This document shows, one piece after another, positions 7,551 through 17,424 of a stretch of 64,000 nt of DNA. The DNA lies in assembly GCF_010994755.1 (NCBI RefSeq), contig NZ_WHSB02000001.1, positions 917,423 to 981,422 on the forward strand, read 5' to 3'. Numbering within the stretch: the stretch's first letter is position 1; each line of letters opens with the position of its first letter. The position numbers and the translations under genes were made by a program. The DNA is from Shinella lacus (GTDB lineage: Bacteria > Pseudomonadota > Alphaproteobacteria > Rhizobiales > Rhizobiaceae). The notes below the pieces were generated by a model. That model did no database searches, was not told the origin of the DNA, and was given only the letters and a program-made list of their open reading frames with translations.

Positions 7551-9739
7551 ACACACGCCTGTCCGAAGGATTGCTCGACCCCGCCGACGGCGAGACGAAA
7601 AACCTCGAAAAGATGCTCGTCATTGCCGATGCCCTCATCCGCCATGTCGAGCAGAATTCCGGCGACAGGGGTGCGGCCTTCGAGCAGTTCCGCCGCGCCG
7701 CGGTTCTGGAGGACCGGGTGCGCCAGCGCACGCGCGACCTCGAAACAACGCTGAAGCAGCTCAACGACGCCAACAGCGCCGCCGAGCGGGCGAGACGAGA
7801 CCTGTCCCAGGCAATCGAGGCGGTCGATGAGGGTTTCGCCCTTTTTGACCCCGCCGACATCCTCGTGCTCTGCAATTCCCGCTTCTGTCGCGACCTCACC
7901 GACGTCCGCCCGAAACTCTTTCCCGGCATCGCCTTTGCCGATTACGTGGAAATCGTCAGCCGTTCCACGATGCTGGCCTTTCCCAAAGGCGTCACGGTCA
8001 AGGCCTGGGCTGCGGAACGCATGCGCCTGCATCGGACCCGGCAGGTTTTCAATGTCGGGCTGACCGGCGACCGCTGGCTTCAGGTCAGCGAGCAGCGCAC
8101 CGCCGATGGCGGCACCGTCATCCTCCAGACCGATATCACCGACATCATCCGCATGGAGCGCTCAGAACGCGGCAAGCTGCTGGACGACCAGGCCCGCATG
8201 ATCCGCGCGACGCTGGAGCACATCAACCAGGGCGTCGGCATCTTCGACGCAAACCGCCGGCTGGCCGGCTGGAACGGTCGCGTCGCGCAGCTTCTCGACA
8301 TTCCGCCGCGGCTGCTGCGGCGGGGAACGCCGTTCGAATTGCTGGCGGACCGCATTGCCCGCTCGATCACCCTCAGCGACGGTTTTTCCGCCGACATGTT
8401 ACGCCAATGGATCGACGGCCGCCTGCCGCGCGAACCCCTGTCCTTCGAACTCCAGCACGTCTCGGGCATCATCCTCGACGTCTTTGCGCAGGAAATGCCA
8501 GGGCGCGGCTTCGTCATGTCGTTTGCCGACGTGACGCGCGAGCGCCTTGCCATCCACGCCATGATCCGCGCCAACAGCTCGCTGGAAGCGCGCGTGGCGG
8601 CGCGCACCGGGGATCTCGCGGCAGCGCTTGCCGAGGCCGAACGCGCCAATTCCGCCCGCGTCCGCTTCGTCGCGGCGGCGAGCCACGATCTGCTGCAACC
8701 ACTGTCGGCCGCAAAACTCTTCGTCGCGGCGGCGCGTGACGATGCGGGCGCAACCCCGATGTGCGGGACGCTGGAAAAGGCACACAATGCCCTTGTCAGC
8801 GTGGAGGGGATCCTCGGCGCATTGCTCGACATTTCCCGCCTGGAGGCCGGCGGCGCTGCGGTCGATATCGGCCCGGTTCCTCTTTCCGTTCTCCTCAACC
8901 AATTGACCGACGAGTTCGCCCCCATCGCCGCCCGCAAGGGCCTGCGGCTCGACATTCTGCACTGCGGCCTCACCGTCTCGAGCGATCCAACCTACCTGCG
9001 CCGCATCCTTCAGAACCTGATCAGCAACGCCATCCGCTACACGAGCAGCGGCCGCGTCCTCGTCGGGCCGCGGCGGGTAAAAGGACATGTGCGCATCGAG
9101 GTACATGACACCGGGCCGGGCATCGCGGCAGACCAGCAGCAATCGATCTTTCGCGAGTTCCACCGCATCCAGGGTTCCGCCTCGGCATCCGAAGGGATGG
9201 GGCTCGGCCTTGCGATCGTGGAAAGGGCCTGCGGCCTGCTTGGCCACCGGCTGGCGCTTTATTCGGAGCCTGGGCGCGGCACCTGTTTCGCCGTCGATCT
9301 GGCCGTTGTTCCGCACCACGCCAAACCGGCCTACCGGGAGACCGCGCCGGCAATACCCGAGGAGCCGGGCGACAACTCCGACCGCATCGCGCTTCTCGTG
9401 GAGAACGACGAGGACCTGCGCCGCGCCATCTCCCTGCTCCTAGAGCGGCGCGGGGTCAGCGTGCTCGAAGCGGCAAGTGGCGAAGAGGCGCTCTCCCTTC
9501 TGGAAGAAATCGGCATCGTGCCCGACCTTTATCTGATCGACCAGCAACTCAACGGCACGCTCACCGGCATCGAAACCGTGCTGGCGCTGCATGCGGAATA
9601 TGGCGAGCGCCCCACCCGCCTGCTCACCGCCAACCGCACGCCGCAGACGCGGCTTGCCGCGGACGCCGCGGGCATCGAGGTCATGTACAAACCGATCGCT
9701 GCGGACGCGCTGGAGGCCTTCGTGCTGCACGCCAGCTGA
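7547..9739 (+). CDS. Hybrid histidine kinase with PAS domains and C-terminal receiver (NahK/ErcS'-like)
   Basis: A 730-residue soluble kinase. A coiled coil lies near residues 45-90, followed by two PAS-like domains (about 95-210 and 220-345) and a HisKA domain with phospho-acceptor H380 in ASHDLLQPL. An HATPase domain follows, with N ([10 protein letters not shown]) and G boxes ([15 protein letters not shown]), then a receiver domain with D665 ([10 protein letters not shown]). No membrane segment is present, so it senses a cytoplasmic signal. It is translationally coupled to the FIST gene. Similar kinases (ErcS'-like) act in the regulatory hierarchy of ethanol oxidation in Pseudomonas aeruginosa; a similar role here is inference from context. 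Confidence 0.88.
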   Translation: MNTRLSEGLLDPADGETKNLEKMLVIADALIRHVEQNSGDRGAAFEQFRRAAVLEDRVRQRTRDLETTLKQLNDANSAAERARRDLSQAIEAVDEGFALFDPADILVLCNSRFCRDLTDVRPKLFPGIAFADYVEIVSRSTMLAFPKGVTVKAWAAERMRLHRTRQVFNVGLTGDRWLQVSEQRTADGGTVILQTDITDIIRMERSERGKLLDDQARMIRATLEHINQGVGIFDANRRLAGWNGRVAQLLDIPPRLLRRGTPFELLADRIARSITLSDGFSADMLRQWIDGRLPREPLSFELQHVSGIILDVFAQEMPGRGFVMSFADVTRERLAIHAMIRANSSLEARVAARTGDLAAALAEAERANSARVRFVAAASHDLLQPLSAAKLFVAAARDDAGATPMCGTLEKAHNALVSVEGILGALLDISRLEAGGAAVDIGPVPLSVLLNQLTDEFAPIAARKGLRLDILHCGLTVSSDPTYLRRILQNLISNAIRYTSSGRVLVGPRRVKGHVRIEVHDTGPGIAADQQQSIFREFHRIQGSASASEGMGLGLAIVERACGLLGHRLALYSEPGRGTCFAVDLAVVPHHAKPAYRETAPAIPEEPGDNSDRIALLVENDEDLRRAISLLLERRGVSVLEAASGEEALSLLEEIGIVPDLYLIDQQLNGTLTGIETVLALHAEYGERPTRLLTANRTPQTRLAADAAGIEVMYKPIAADALEAFVLHAS

Positions 9740-9745
9740 CCCGGC

Positions 9746-9760
9746 ACCAAGGTCGCATTG
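9746..9760 (+). promoter_or_regulatory. GGTCGCATTG element upstream of the pseudoazurin gene
   Basis: The sequence ACCAAGGTCGCATTG ends 56 bases before the pseudoazurin start codon. The 10-base core recurs exactly at 10289-10298 upstream of pqqA, and a variant occurs on the minus strand of the promoter region at 3609-3665. It is a candidate activator site shared across the PQQ locus. Confidence 0.45.
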
Positions 9761-9815
9761 CGACACGGCGTGCCAGATGGGACATCCCTTCCACCCGAAT
9801 TGGAGGAGGAAGGAC

Positions 9816-10262
9816 ATGAAGAAGCTACTCGCGGCAACCGCCCTGATGATCCTTGCAAGCGGTGCGGCACAGGCGGCCGAACACGCCGTCAAGATGATGA
9901 ACAAGGGCGAAAGCGGCGCCATGGTCTTCGAACCGGCCGCCATCGCGGCGGCACCCGGCGATACGATCCGCTTCATCCCGACGGACAAGAGCCACAATGT
10001 CGAGGGTATCAAGGGCATGCTTCCCGAAGGCGTAAAACCCTTCAAGAGCAAGGTGAACCAGGAATATGTCCTGAAGGTCAGCGAGCCCGGCTTCTACGGC
10101 GTTAAGTGCTCGCCGCACTACAGCATGGGCATGGTCGCCCTCATCCGGGTCGGCGATGGTTCCCCCAATCTCGACGCTGCGAAAGCGGTGAAACTGCCGA
10201 AGAAAGCGGCGGAGCGCATGATGGCTGCCTTCGATACGCTGGCCGCAGCGGCGGTGAACTGA
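9816..10262 (+). CDS. Pseudoazurin, periplasmic blue copper electron carrier
   Basis: A 148-residue protein with a signal peptide (first 20 residues, ending in GAAQA). The type 1 copper ligands are all visible: histidine in SHNVE, then cysteine, histidine and methionine in the [10 protein letters not shown] loop. A strong ribosome binding site (GGAGGAGGAAGG) precedes the ATG at 9816. It lies between the hybrid kinase and pqqA and carries the shared upstream element. A role in taking electrons from the PQQ dehydrogenase in place of a cytochrome c is plausible but inferred. Confidence 0.9.
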   Translation: MKKLLAATALMILASGAAQAAEHAVKMMNKGESGAMVFEPAAIAAAPGDTIRFIPTDKSHNVEGIKGMLPEGVKPFKSKVNQEYVLKVSEPGFYGVKCSPHYSMGMVALIRVGDGSPNLDAAKAVKLPKKAAERMMAAFDTLAAAAVN

Positions 10263-10283
10263 CCCCGGTTTAAGAGACCCAAG

Positions 10284-10298
10284 ACCTTGGTCGCATTG
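10284..10298 (+). promoter_or_regulatory. GGTCGCATTG element upstream of pqqA
   Basis: ACCTTGGTCGCATTG lies 64 bases before the pqqA start codon. It shares the exact 10-base core with the site before the pseudoazurin gene, at similar spacing. This suggests that cofactor synthesis and the electron carrier are co-regulated with the dehydrogenase system. Confidence 0.45.
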
Positions 10299-10361
10299 TG
10301 AAGCCGACCGGACGAGCGCAGCCTGACAGGGTGAACTGTCCACATTCTGGAGGAGAGACAA

Positions 10362-10463
10362 ATGGCCTGGAAGAAACCCGTCGTCAAAGACATTGCCTGC
10401 GGCATGGAAATCAACATGTACGGCCCGTCGGAAGATGATCCGCGTCCCGAACATCCCTTCTGA
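10362..10463 (+). CDS. pqqA: PqqA, PQQ precursor peptide
   Basis: A 33-residue peptide starting MAWKKP and carrying the defining E-x-x-x-Y pair as E16 and Y20 (MEINMY). PqqE crosslinks these two residues and the product is built into PQQ. An AGGAGAG ribosome binding site precedes the ATG. The peptide has a rather long acidic and proline-rich tail after the tyrosine (GPSEDDPRPEHPF). The next gene, pqqB, starts 10 bases after its stop. Confidence 0.95.
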   Translation: MAWKKPVVKDIACGMEINMYGPSEDDPRPEHPF

Positions 10464-10473
10464 ACGGGACGCT

Positions 10474-11361
10474 ATGCGCATCACCGTTCTCGGGGCAGGC
10501 GCCGGTGGCGGCCTGCCCCAATGGAACTGCGGCTGTTTGCAGTGTGCCGCGGCGCGCAAGGGCCTGATCCCCGCTATGACGCAGAGCACGCTGGCCGTCA
10601 GCCTCGACGGTGCCGACTGGGTGCTGCTCAACGCCTCTCCGGACCTGCGCCACCAGCTTGCCGCCAATGCATCGCTGCACCCGACGAGCCTGCGCGGCAG
10701 CCCCGTCAAGGCGGTGGTGCTGACCAACGGCGATGTCGATCACATTACCGGCCTTCTCACGCTGCGCGAGAAAACCGCCCTGGCCGTCTACGCGACCGAA
10801 GCCACGCATCGGGTTCTCTCGGAGAACACGGTCTTCGGCGTTCTCGATCCGGCGCTGGTCGAGCGGAAAACGATTGTCCTCGATCAGCCGTTCAGTCCGC
10901 TGCCGGGCTTGACCATCACCGCCTATGCGGTGCCCGGAAAGATCCCGCTTTATCTGGAAGGTGAGGCGCCGGACCTGGAAATGATGGGAGAACAGACCGT
11001 AGGCCTGCGCTTACAATCGTCGGAACACGACGTGCACTACATTCCGGGTTGCGCGGTCCTGCACGACTGGCTCGTCGCGCGGCTGGAGCCAGCCAACGTC
11101 GTGCTGTTCGACGGGACGATCTGGAGCGACGACGAAATGCCGGCCTCCGGCACCGGCTCCAAGACCGGAGCGCGCATGGGGCACGTGGCGATCAGCGGAC
11201 CGGAGGGCTCGCTCGAACGTCTCTCTAAGCTTCGGGGACGGCGTATCTACACCCATGTGAACAATACCAATCCGGCGCTGATGCCCGAAAGCGATGCCCG
11301 CGCGGCGATCACGGCCGCCGGATGGGAGATTGCGAAGGATGGCATGGAGATAATCCTGTGA
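10474..11361 (+). CDS. pqqB: PqqB, PQQ biosynthesis hydroxylase-type protein
   Basis: A 295-residue protein of the metallo-beta-lactamase fold, with the N-terminal signature GAGAGGGLPQWNC at residues 7-19 and the NGDVDHITG metal-site segment. In the current pathway model PqqB hydroxylates the tyrosine part of the crosslinked intermediate. The ATG at 10474 is preferred to an upstream in-frame start that would overlap pqqA. The stop overlaps pqqC (GTGA). Confidence 0.95.
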   Translation: MRITVLGAGAGGGLPQWNCGCLQCAAARKGLIPAMTQSTLAVSLDGADWVLLNASPDLRHQLAANASLHPTSLRGSPVKAVVLTNGDVDHITGLLTLREKTALAVYATEATHRVLSENTVFGVLDPALVERKTIVLDQPFSPLPGLTITAYAVPGKIPLYLEGEAPDLEMMGEQTVGLRLQSSEHDVHYIPGCAVLHDWLVARLEPANVVLFDGTIWSDDEMPASGTGSKTGARMGHVAISGPEGSLERLSKLRGRRIYTHVNNTNPALMPESDARAAITAAGWEIAKDGMEIIL

Positions 11362-12128
11362 ACATCAGCCCGAGGCACGAAGACTGGCCCTTGAGCCGCG
11401 CGGAATTCGAGGCGCGCCTGCACCAGGTCGGCGAGGCGCGCTATCACGACAAACACCGGTTCCATGATCGCCTGCATGGCGGCCAATGCACCATGGACGA
11501 GGTGCAGGCCTGGGTGATCAATCGCTGGCAGTACCAGTCCTCCATCCCCATGAAGGACGCTGCTTTCCTGTCGCGCTGTCGCGACCCGGATCTGCGCCGC
11601 ATCTGGCGCTCCCGCATCGAGGATCATGACGGCGCGGTCGAAAACGGCGGCGGCATTCGCCGCTGGCTGCGGCTCGCGCAGGGTGTCGGGCTCGATCCCG
11701 CCTATGTCGCCTCCGGCCGTGGCGTGATGCCGGCCACGCGCTTCATCGTCGATGCCTATATCCGCTTCGTGCGCGACGAGCCGCTCATCGCCGCCATGGC
11801 AAGCTCGCTGACCGAGATGTTTGCGCCCGCCATTCACACACAGCGCATCGCCGGCCTGCTGGCGCATTACGACTTCGCCGACCCGGAAACGATCGCCTAT
11901 TTCGGCCACCGCCTGACGGAAGCGCCAAAGGATGTGCAGTTCACGCTCGACTGGGTGTTGACCCATGCCGTGACCCGTGCGGACCAGGAAGCGGCGATCG
12001 CCGCCCTGACATTCAAGACGGACGTACTTTGGGCCCAGCTCGACGCGCTCTGGAGCGGCTATGTCGAAGGCCACATACCGCCGGGCGCCTGGAAACCTGG
12101 CGAAGGACAAATGGCGGATCGTCCATGA
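11358..12128 (+). CDS. pqqC: PqqC, pyrroloquinoline-quinone synthase
   Basis: A 256-residue cofactor-less oxidase of the heme-oxygenase-like fold that performs the last ring-closing, eight-electron oxidation to PQQ. Conserved segments include the YHDKHRFHDRLHGG stretch and NRWQYQ near residue 50. A GTG start at 11358 is chosen because it gives the normal family N-terminus and overlaps the pqqB stop by four bases. The stop overlaps the pqqD start (ATGA). Confidence 0.95.
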   Translation: MNISPRHEDWPLSRAEFEARLHQVGEARYHDKHRFHDRLHGGQCTMDEVQAWVINRWQYQSSIPMKDAAFLSRCRDPDLRRIWRSRIEDHDGAVENGGGIRRWLRLAQGVGLDPAYVASGRGVMPATRFIVDAYIRFVRDEPLIAAMASSLTEMFAPAIHTQRIAGLLAHYDFADPETIAYFGHRLTEAPKDVQFTLDWVLTHAVTRADQEAAIAALTFKTDVLWAQLDALWSGYVEGHIPPGAWKPGEGQMADRP

Positions 12129-12397
12129 ACGCCGATCCCGTTCCCCTCCTACCGCGCGGCACACGCCTTCATCACGACCGGGTCCGCGACACCATGGTGC
12201 TGCTTGTCCCCGAACGCGCGCTGCTGCTCGACGAGATCGGCACCGCCATCCTTCAGGAGGTGGACGGCAAATCGACGCTCGCGGCGATATCCGCCCGGCT
12301 GGCGGAGCGTTATGGCGCGCCGGAGCCGGATGTGGCGGCCGACATCCGCGCCTTTCTCGACGGGCTGGTCGCCCAGCGTCTGGTGGACTACCAATGA
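12125..12397 (+). CDS. pqqD: PqqD, peptide chaperone
   Basis: A 90-residue RiPP recognition element protein that presents PqqA to PqqE. The family pattern is visible: an N-terminal LLPRGTRLHHDRVRDTMVLL segment, then LDEIGTAILQEVDGK in the middle. The ATG at 12125 overlaps the pqqC stop, and the stop overlaps pqqE. It is encoded as a separate gene, not fused to pqqC or pqqE. Confidence 0.95.
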   Translation: MNADPVPLLPRGTRLHHDRVRDTMVLLVPERALLLDEIGTAILQEVDGKSTLAAISARLAERYGAPEPDVAADIRAFLDGLVAQRLVDYQ

Positions 12398-13485
12398 CCG
12401 AGCGCCCCGGCCCGCCGATCGCCATGCTTGCGGAACTCACGCATCGCTGTCCGCTGTCCTGCTCCTACTGTTCCAATCCGCTAGAATTGACGGCACGCGA
12501 AAGAGAACTGCCGACGGATGTCTGGGCACGCGTGTTTCGCGAGGCCGCCGATCTCGGCGTGTTGCAACTGCATCTTTCCGGTGGCGAACCGGCATCGCGG
12601 CGTGATCTCCAGGATCTCGTCAAGGCGGCCCGCGACGCGAACCTCTATGTGAACCTGATCACCTCCGGCATCGGCCTGACCCCGGCGCGGCTCGACGCGC
12701 TAGAGGCAGCCGGGCTCGATCATGTGCAGCTCTCGCTGCAAGCGATTGACGCCGAAAAGGCCGATTGGATCGGCGGCTACAGCGGCGGCTTCGCCCGCAA
12801 GCTCTCTTTCGCGGGCGAGGTTCGCCAGCGCGGCATTCCCCTCACGGTCAATGCCGTCATGCACCGTCATACGATCGACGATATCGACGCGGCAATTGCC
12901 TTCGCCGCAGATCTCGGAGCGCGGCGGATCGAGGTTGCCTGTGTCCAGTTCTATGGCTGGGCACTGGCGAATCGGGCTGCACTGCTGCCCTCCCGTGACC
13001 AGGTCACGCGCGCGAAGAGCGCGGTGGCCGCGGCACGGCGAGCCTATGCCGGTCGCATGACGATCGACTTCGTTCCACCGGACTATTACGCGGACTATCC
13101 CAAGGCCTGCATGGGTGGCTGGGGCTCGACCGGCCTCAACATTGCCCCCGACGGCACCGCCCTGCCCTGCCACGCCGCCGCGACGATACCGGGCCTTCGG
13201 TTCGACCGGGTGACAGACCGCAGCCTCGCCGAGATCTGGTACGACGGCGCGGCCTTCAACGCGTTTCGCGGCCACGAATGGATGCAGGAGCCCTGCCGCA
13301 GCTGCGCGCGGCGCGACCGGGACCATGGCGGATGCCGCTGCCAGGCCATGGCCCTGGCCTCCGATCCCCACGCCGCCGACCCGGTCTGTCACCACTCAGC
13401 GGCACGCTCCATCGTGGACCACATCATTTCCGAGCAAACCGCGGCATCGCCACCATTCATTTATCGCAGCCACAAGCACCAATGA
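12394..13485 (+). CDS. pqqE: PqqE, radical SAM peptide crosslinking enzyme
   Basis: A 363-residue radical SAM/SPASM enzyme that forms the carbon-carbon bond between E16 and Y20 of PqqA. The CX3CX2C motif is CPLSCSYC near residue 18, the SAM-binding segment LHLSGGEP follows, and the C-terminal SPASM cysteines are seen in CRSCARRDRDHGGCRC. The ATG overlaps the pqqD stop. It is the last gene of the pqqABCDE operon and converges with the sugar ABC operon 36 bases further on. The pqqF/G peptidase genes are not in this window. Confidence 0.95.
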   Translation: MTERPGPPIAMLAELTHRCPLSCSYCSNPLELTARERELPTDVWARVFREAADLGVLQLHLSGGEPASRRDLQDLVKAARDANLYVNLITSGIGLTPARLDALEAAGLDHVQLSLQAIDAEKADWIGGYSGGFARKLSFAGEVRQRGIPLTVNAVMHRHTIDDIDAAIAFAADLGARRIEVACVQFYGWALANRAALLPSRDQVTRAKSAVAAARRAYAGRMTIDFVPPDYYADYPKACMGGWGSTGLNIAPDGTALPCHAAATIPGLRFDRVTDRSLAEIWYDGAAFNAFRGHEWMQEPCRSCARRDRDHGGCRCQAMALASDPHAADPVCHHSAARSIVDHIISEQTAASPPFIYRSHKHQ

Positions 13486-13490
13486 ACCGC

Positions 13491-13509
13491 CCGAGCGTCC
13501 CCGGCTCGG
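13491..13509. terminator. Possible bidirectional terminator between pqqE and the sugar ABC operon
   Basis: CCGAGC at 13491-13496 can pair with GCTCGG at 13504-13509 across a seven-base loop, in the 36-base gap between two convergent operons. The stem is short and has no T tract, so support is weak. Confidence 0.3.
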
Positions 13510-13521
13510 AGGCGATCACCC

Positions 13522-14625
<1,104 letters not shown>

Positions 14626-14627
14626 GG

Positions 14628-15671
14628 TCAGTTCTCCTCCTGCACACGGATCTGAAGTTTCACGTCGGTCGCTCGCGCCTCGACGGCGCGGTCAAAAGCA
14701 GCGATGCTTTCGCGGAAGGCATAGGTGCCGGTGATCAACGGCTTCAGGTCGACCTTGCCGGAGGCGATGAGTTCGAGCGCGCGGTCGAAGACATTGGCAT
14801 AGCGGAAGACCGTCTCGATGCGCACTTCCTTCGAAATGGCGCCGGGCACGTCGAAGCGCACGGCATCGACCGGCAGGCCGACCAGCACAACGGCACCGCC
14901 CGGCCGCACGAGATCGAAGAGGCCGTCAAAGGCTTTCGCACTGCCGCTCGCCTCGAAGACCACGTCGGCGCCCCAGCCTTCCGTCGCCTTGGCGATGGCG
15001 GCGGCAAAGGTGGTCTCGGTGAGTTTCACCGGCTCGATGCCCGGATAGGCGGCGGCAATCGCCAGCTTCTCCGCGGAGAAATCCGAGATGAGCACACGGC
15101 TGCAGCCGCCGGCAAGCGCCGCAAGCGCCACCATGATGCCGATCGGTCCCGCGCCGATCACCGCAGCGACGTCGCCCGGCACGATGCGGGCCCGCGCCGC
15201 CGCCTGCGTGCCGATGGCGAAGGGTTCGACCATCGCGCCCTCCGCGAACGAGACATTGTCCGGCAGGCGATAGGTGAAGGCGGCGGGGTGCACCGCATAG
15301 GGCGCAAGAATACCGTGCACCGGTGGCGTCGCCCAGAAGCGGACTGCCGGATCGACATTGTAGAGCCCGAGCTTGGAGGCGCGGGACGAGGGATCGGGAA
15401 TGCCGGGCTCCATGCAAACCCGGTCGCCGACCGAGAGGGAGCGTACATTCTCGCCGACCTCAACAACCGTGCCCGCCGCCTCGTGGCCGAGCACCATGGG
15501 CGCCCGCACCACATAGGGACCGATTGCGCCATGCGTATAGTAGTGCACGTCGCTGCCGCAGATGCCGACGGTGTGGATGGCGATCTTCACGTCATCCGGC
15601 CCGACAGCCAGCGGAAGATCGATGTCGCGCAGGGCAAGCACACCCTTTTCTTCAAGAATCAAGGCTTGCAT
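14628..15671 (-). CDS. Zinc-type alcohol dehydrogenase, xylitol/sorbitol (L-iditol) dehydrogenase-like
   Basis: A 347-residue medium-chain dehydrogenase. The catalytic zinc site is represented by C-G-S-D near residue 39 and GHEAAG near residue 65. The cofactor site is GAGPIGIM near residue 175. The structural zinc cysteine cluster is degenerate: the region after GDRVCMEPG lacks the usual four cysteines, as in some polyol dehydrogenases. It lies inside the ABC operon, so it probably oxidises the imported polyol to a ketose. The exact substrate cannot be read from sequence. Confidence 0.88.
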   Translation of the reverse strand: MQALILEEKGVLALRDIDLPLAVGPDDVKIAIHTVGICGSDVHYYTHGAIGPYVVRAPMVLGHEAAGTVVEVGENVRSLSVGDRVCMEPGIPDPSSRASKLGLYNVDPAVRFWATPPVHGILAPYAVHPAAFTYRLPDNVSFAEGAMVEPFAIGTQAAARARIVPGDVAAVIGAGPIGIMVALAALAGGCSRVLISDFSAEKLAIAAAYPGIEPVKLTETTFAAAIAKATEGWGADVVFEASGSAKAFDGLFDLVRPGGAVVLVGLPVDAVRFDVPGAISKEVRIETVFRYANVFDRALELIASGKVDLKPLITGTYAFRESIAAFDRAVEARATDVKLQIRVQEEN

Positions 15672-15686
15672 GAAATTTTCCTGTCA

Positions 15687-16499
15687 TCACTTGCTGTTGC
15701 GCCGGAACGCGTTGTTGAGGAGGCCGCTCAGAATGCCGACAAGCAGGAGCGGTGGAATGGAGAGCAACACCACCGAGGCATTGAGGATGCCCCAAGGCAC
15801 GTCGCGACCGAGCTGGGTGAGTTCCGAGGCGACGATCGGCAGCGTCTTGGCATCCGAGGTCGTCAGCATCAGCGCGATCAGGAACTCATTCCAGACCAGC
15901 ACGAAGGCGAAGGCGACGGCGCCGATGAGCGAGCGCGCGGCGATCGGAAGTGCGACGCGCAGGAAGACGGCGTAGGGGCCGTAGCCATCGACACGCGCGG
16001 CTTCTTCGACCTCCTTCGGCACCTGGGCAAAGGCGGGCACGCCGAGCCAGATGACGGTTGCGAGCGTCAACAAAGTATAGGTCAGGATCAGCGACAGACG
16101 CGTGTCGTAGAAGCCGAGATCGAGCCAGATGACCATCAGCGGGATCGCAACCGCGACCGGCGGCAGGAAGCGCAAGGACAGAACGAAGAACTGGATGTCC
16201 GCCGACCAGCGGTTCGGGTAGCGGGCGATGGCATAGGCTGCCGGCAGGCCCAGCAGCGCGCCGATCAGCACCGAGCCGCCGGCGGCGATCAGCGAGTTGA
16301 CGAGGCCGGTCGCCACGCTCTCCCGACCCAGCACATAGGCAAAGTTATCGAGCGTCGGCGTGAAGATGAAGAGCGGCGTGGGGGTGACGATATCCACCCG
16401 GTTCTTGAAGGCGTTGATGACGGTCCACACCATGGGGAAGACCGCGGAAAAGGCCGCAAGATAGAGCACGGACCTGCCGAGAAACCGGGAGACACTCAT
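15687..16499 (-). CDS. Sugar/polyol ABC transporter permease (MalG-like)
   Basis: A 270-residue CUT1 inner-membrane subunit with about six membrane helices and the EAA loop (EEAARVDGYGPYAVFLRVALP) that contacts the ATPase. It begins inside the end of the preceding permease gene (four-base overlap) and precedes the dehydrogenase gene by 15 bases. Confidence 0.92.
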   Translation of the reverse strand: MSVSRFLGRSVLYLAAFSAVFPMVWTVINAFKNRVDIVTPTPLFIFTPTLDNFAYVLGRESVATGLVNSLIAAGGSVLIGALLGLPAAYAIARYPNRWSADIQFFVLSLRFLPPVAVAIPLMVIWLDLGFYDTRLSLILTYTLLTLATVIWLGVPAFAQVPKEVEEAARVDGYGPYAVFLRVALPIAARSLIGAVAFAFVLVWNEFLIALMLTTSDAKTLPIVASELTQLGRDVPWGILNASVVLLSIPPLLLVGILSGLLNNAFRRNSK

Positions 16500-17359
16500 G
16501 GCTTCACCCTCTTCCAGATCACCGTGAAGATCACGGTCGTCGCCAGCATCATCAGCACCGCCATGCCGGATGCGTAGGAGATACGTCCCGATTCGATGAA
16601 GCCCTGCGAAAAGGCGTACATATCGAGCGTTTCCGTCGCGATGCCGGGGCCGCCGCGGGTCATGACATAGATGAGATCGAAGGCGCGCAGGGACTCAATC
16701 ATCTTGATGAAGGCAAGCGAGATGAGCGGCGCCTTGAGCATGGGCAGCGCGACATAGGCATAGACTTCCCAGGGGCGCGCATGGTCGAGCCGCGCGGCCT
16801 CGAAGGGCTGCGGCGGCAGGGTTTCGAGCAGCTTCAGCACGATAACCGCGAAGAACAGGCCCCATTGCCAGACATCGACCAAAGCCACCGTCATCAGCGC
16901 CGTGGCGGGGCTCGAAAGCAGATCCAGCGGCTGGCCGGTGATCGCCTTGTAGGGATAGGTGACGATGCCATAGAGCGGATGGAAGGCGAACTTCCAGACG
17001 AAGGCGGCCGAGACACGCGGCAGGATGACCGGCACGAGAAAGAGCAGCGTCATGACCCCACGCATGCGTGACGACGCGAACTCGAAAAGCAGGATCCCGA
17101 GAGCGATCGCGACGAGAAGCGTCAGCGTGACGGTGAGGACCTCCCAGGTCAGCGACACGCCGACCGCATTGATGAAGCGGCGATCGGAAAACAGGTCGAG
17201 ATAGTTCTGAAGCCCGACGAAGCTGCCATCCGGACGGCTGAGTTCGCGGTCGCGGAAGGAAATATAGATGGCATAGGCCGTCGGCACGAAGGCGAGCACC
17301 GCGAGGATGGCAAGCGGCGGCGCCAGGAAGACGGCGGGCAGGCTGGTTCTGGATTTCAT
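16496..17359 (-). CDS. Sugar/polyol ABC transporter permease (MalF-like)
   Basis: A 287-residue CUT1 permease with about six membrane helices and an EAA loop (FEAARLDHARPWEVYAYVALP). It pairs with the downstream MalG-like subunit. The gap to the upstream binding-protein gene is 65 bases, and the genes are in the same operon. Confidence 0.92.
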   Translation of the reverse strand: MKSRTSLPAVFLAPPLAILAVLAFVPTAYAIYISFRDRELSRPDGSFVGLQNYLDLFSDRRFINAVGVSLTWEVLTVTLTLLVAIALGILLFEFASSRMRGVMTLLFLVPVILPRVSAAFVWKFAFHPLYGIVTYPYKAITGQPLDLLSSPATALMTVALVDVWQWGLFFAVIVLKLLETLPPQPFEAARLDHARPWEVYAYVALPMLKAPLISLAFIKMIESLRAFDLIYVMTRGGPGIATETLDMYAFSQGFIESGRISYASGMAVLMMLATTVIFTVIWKRVKP

Positions 17360-17424
17360 GGATTTTTCCTCAAGATCGCGCGGCCGCCGTCTCGGGAGGC
17401 GAAGCGGCCGCGCGGCTCAAAGGC

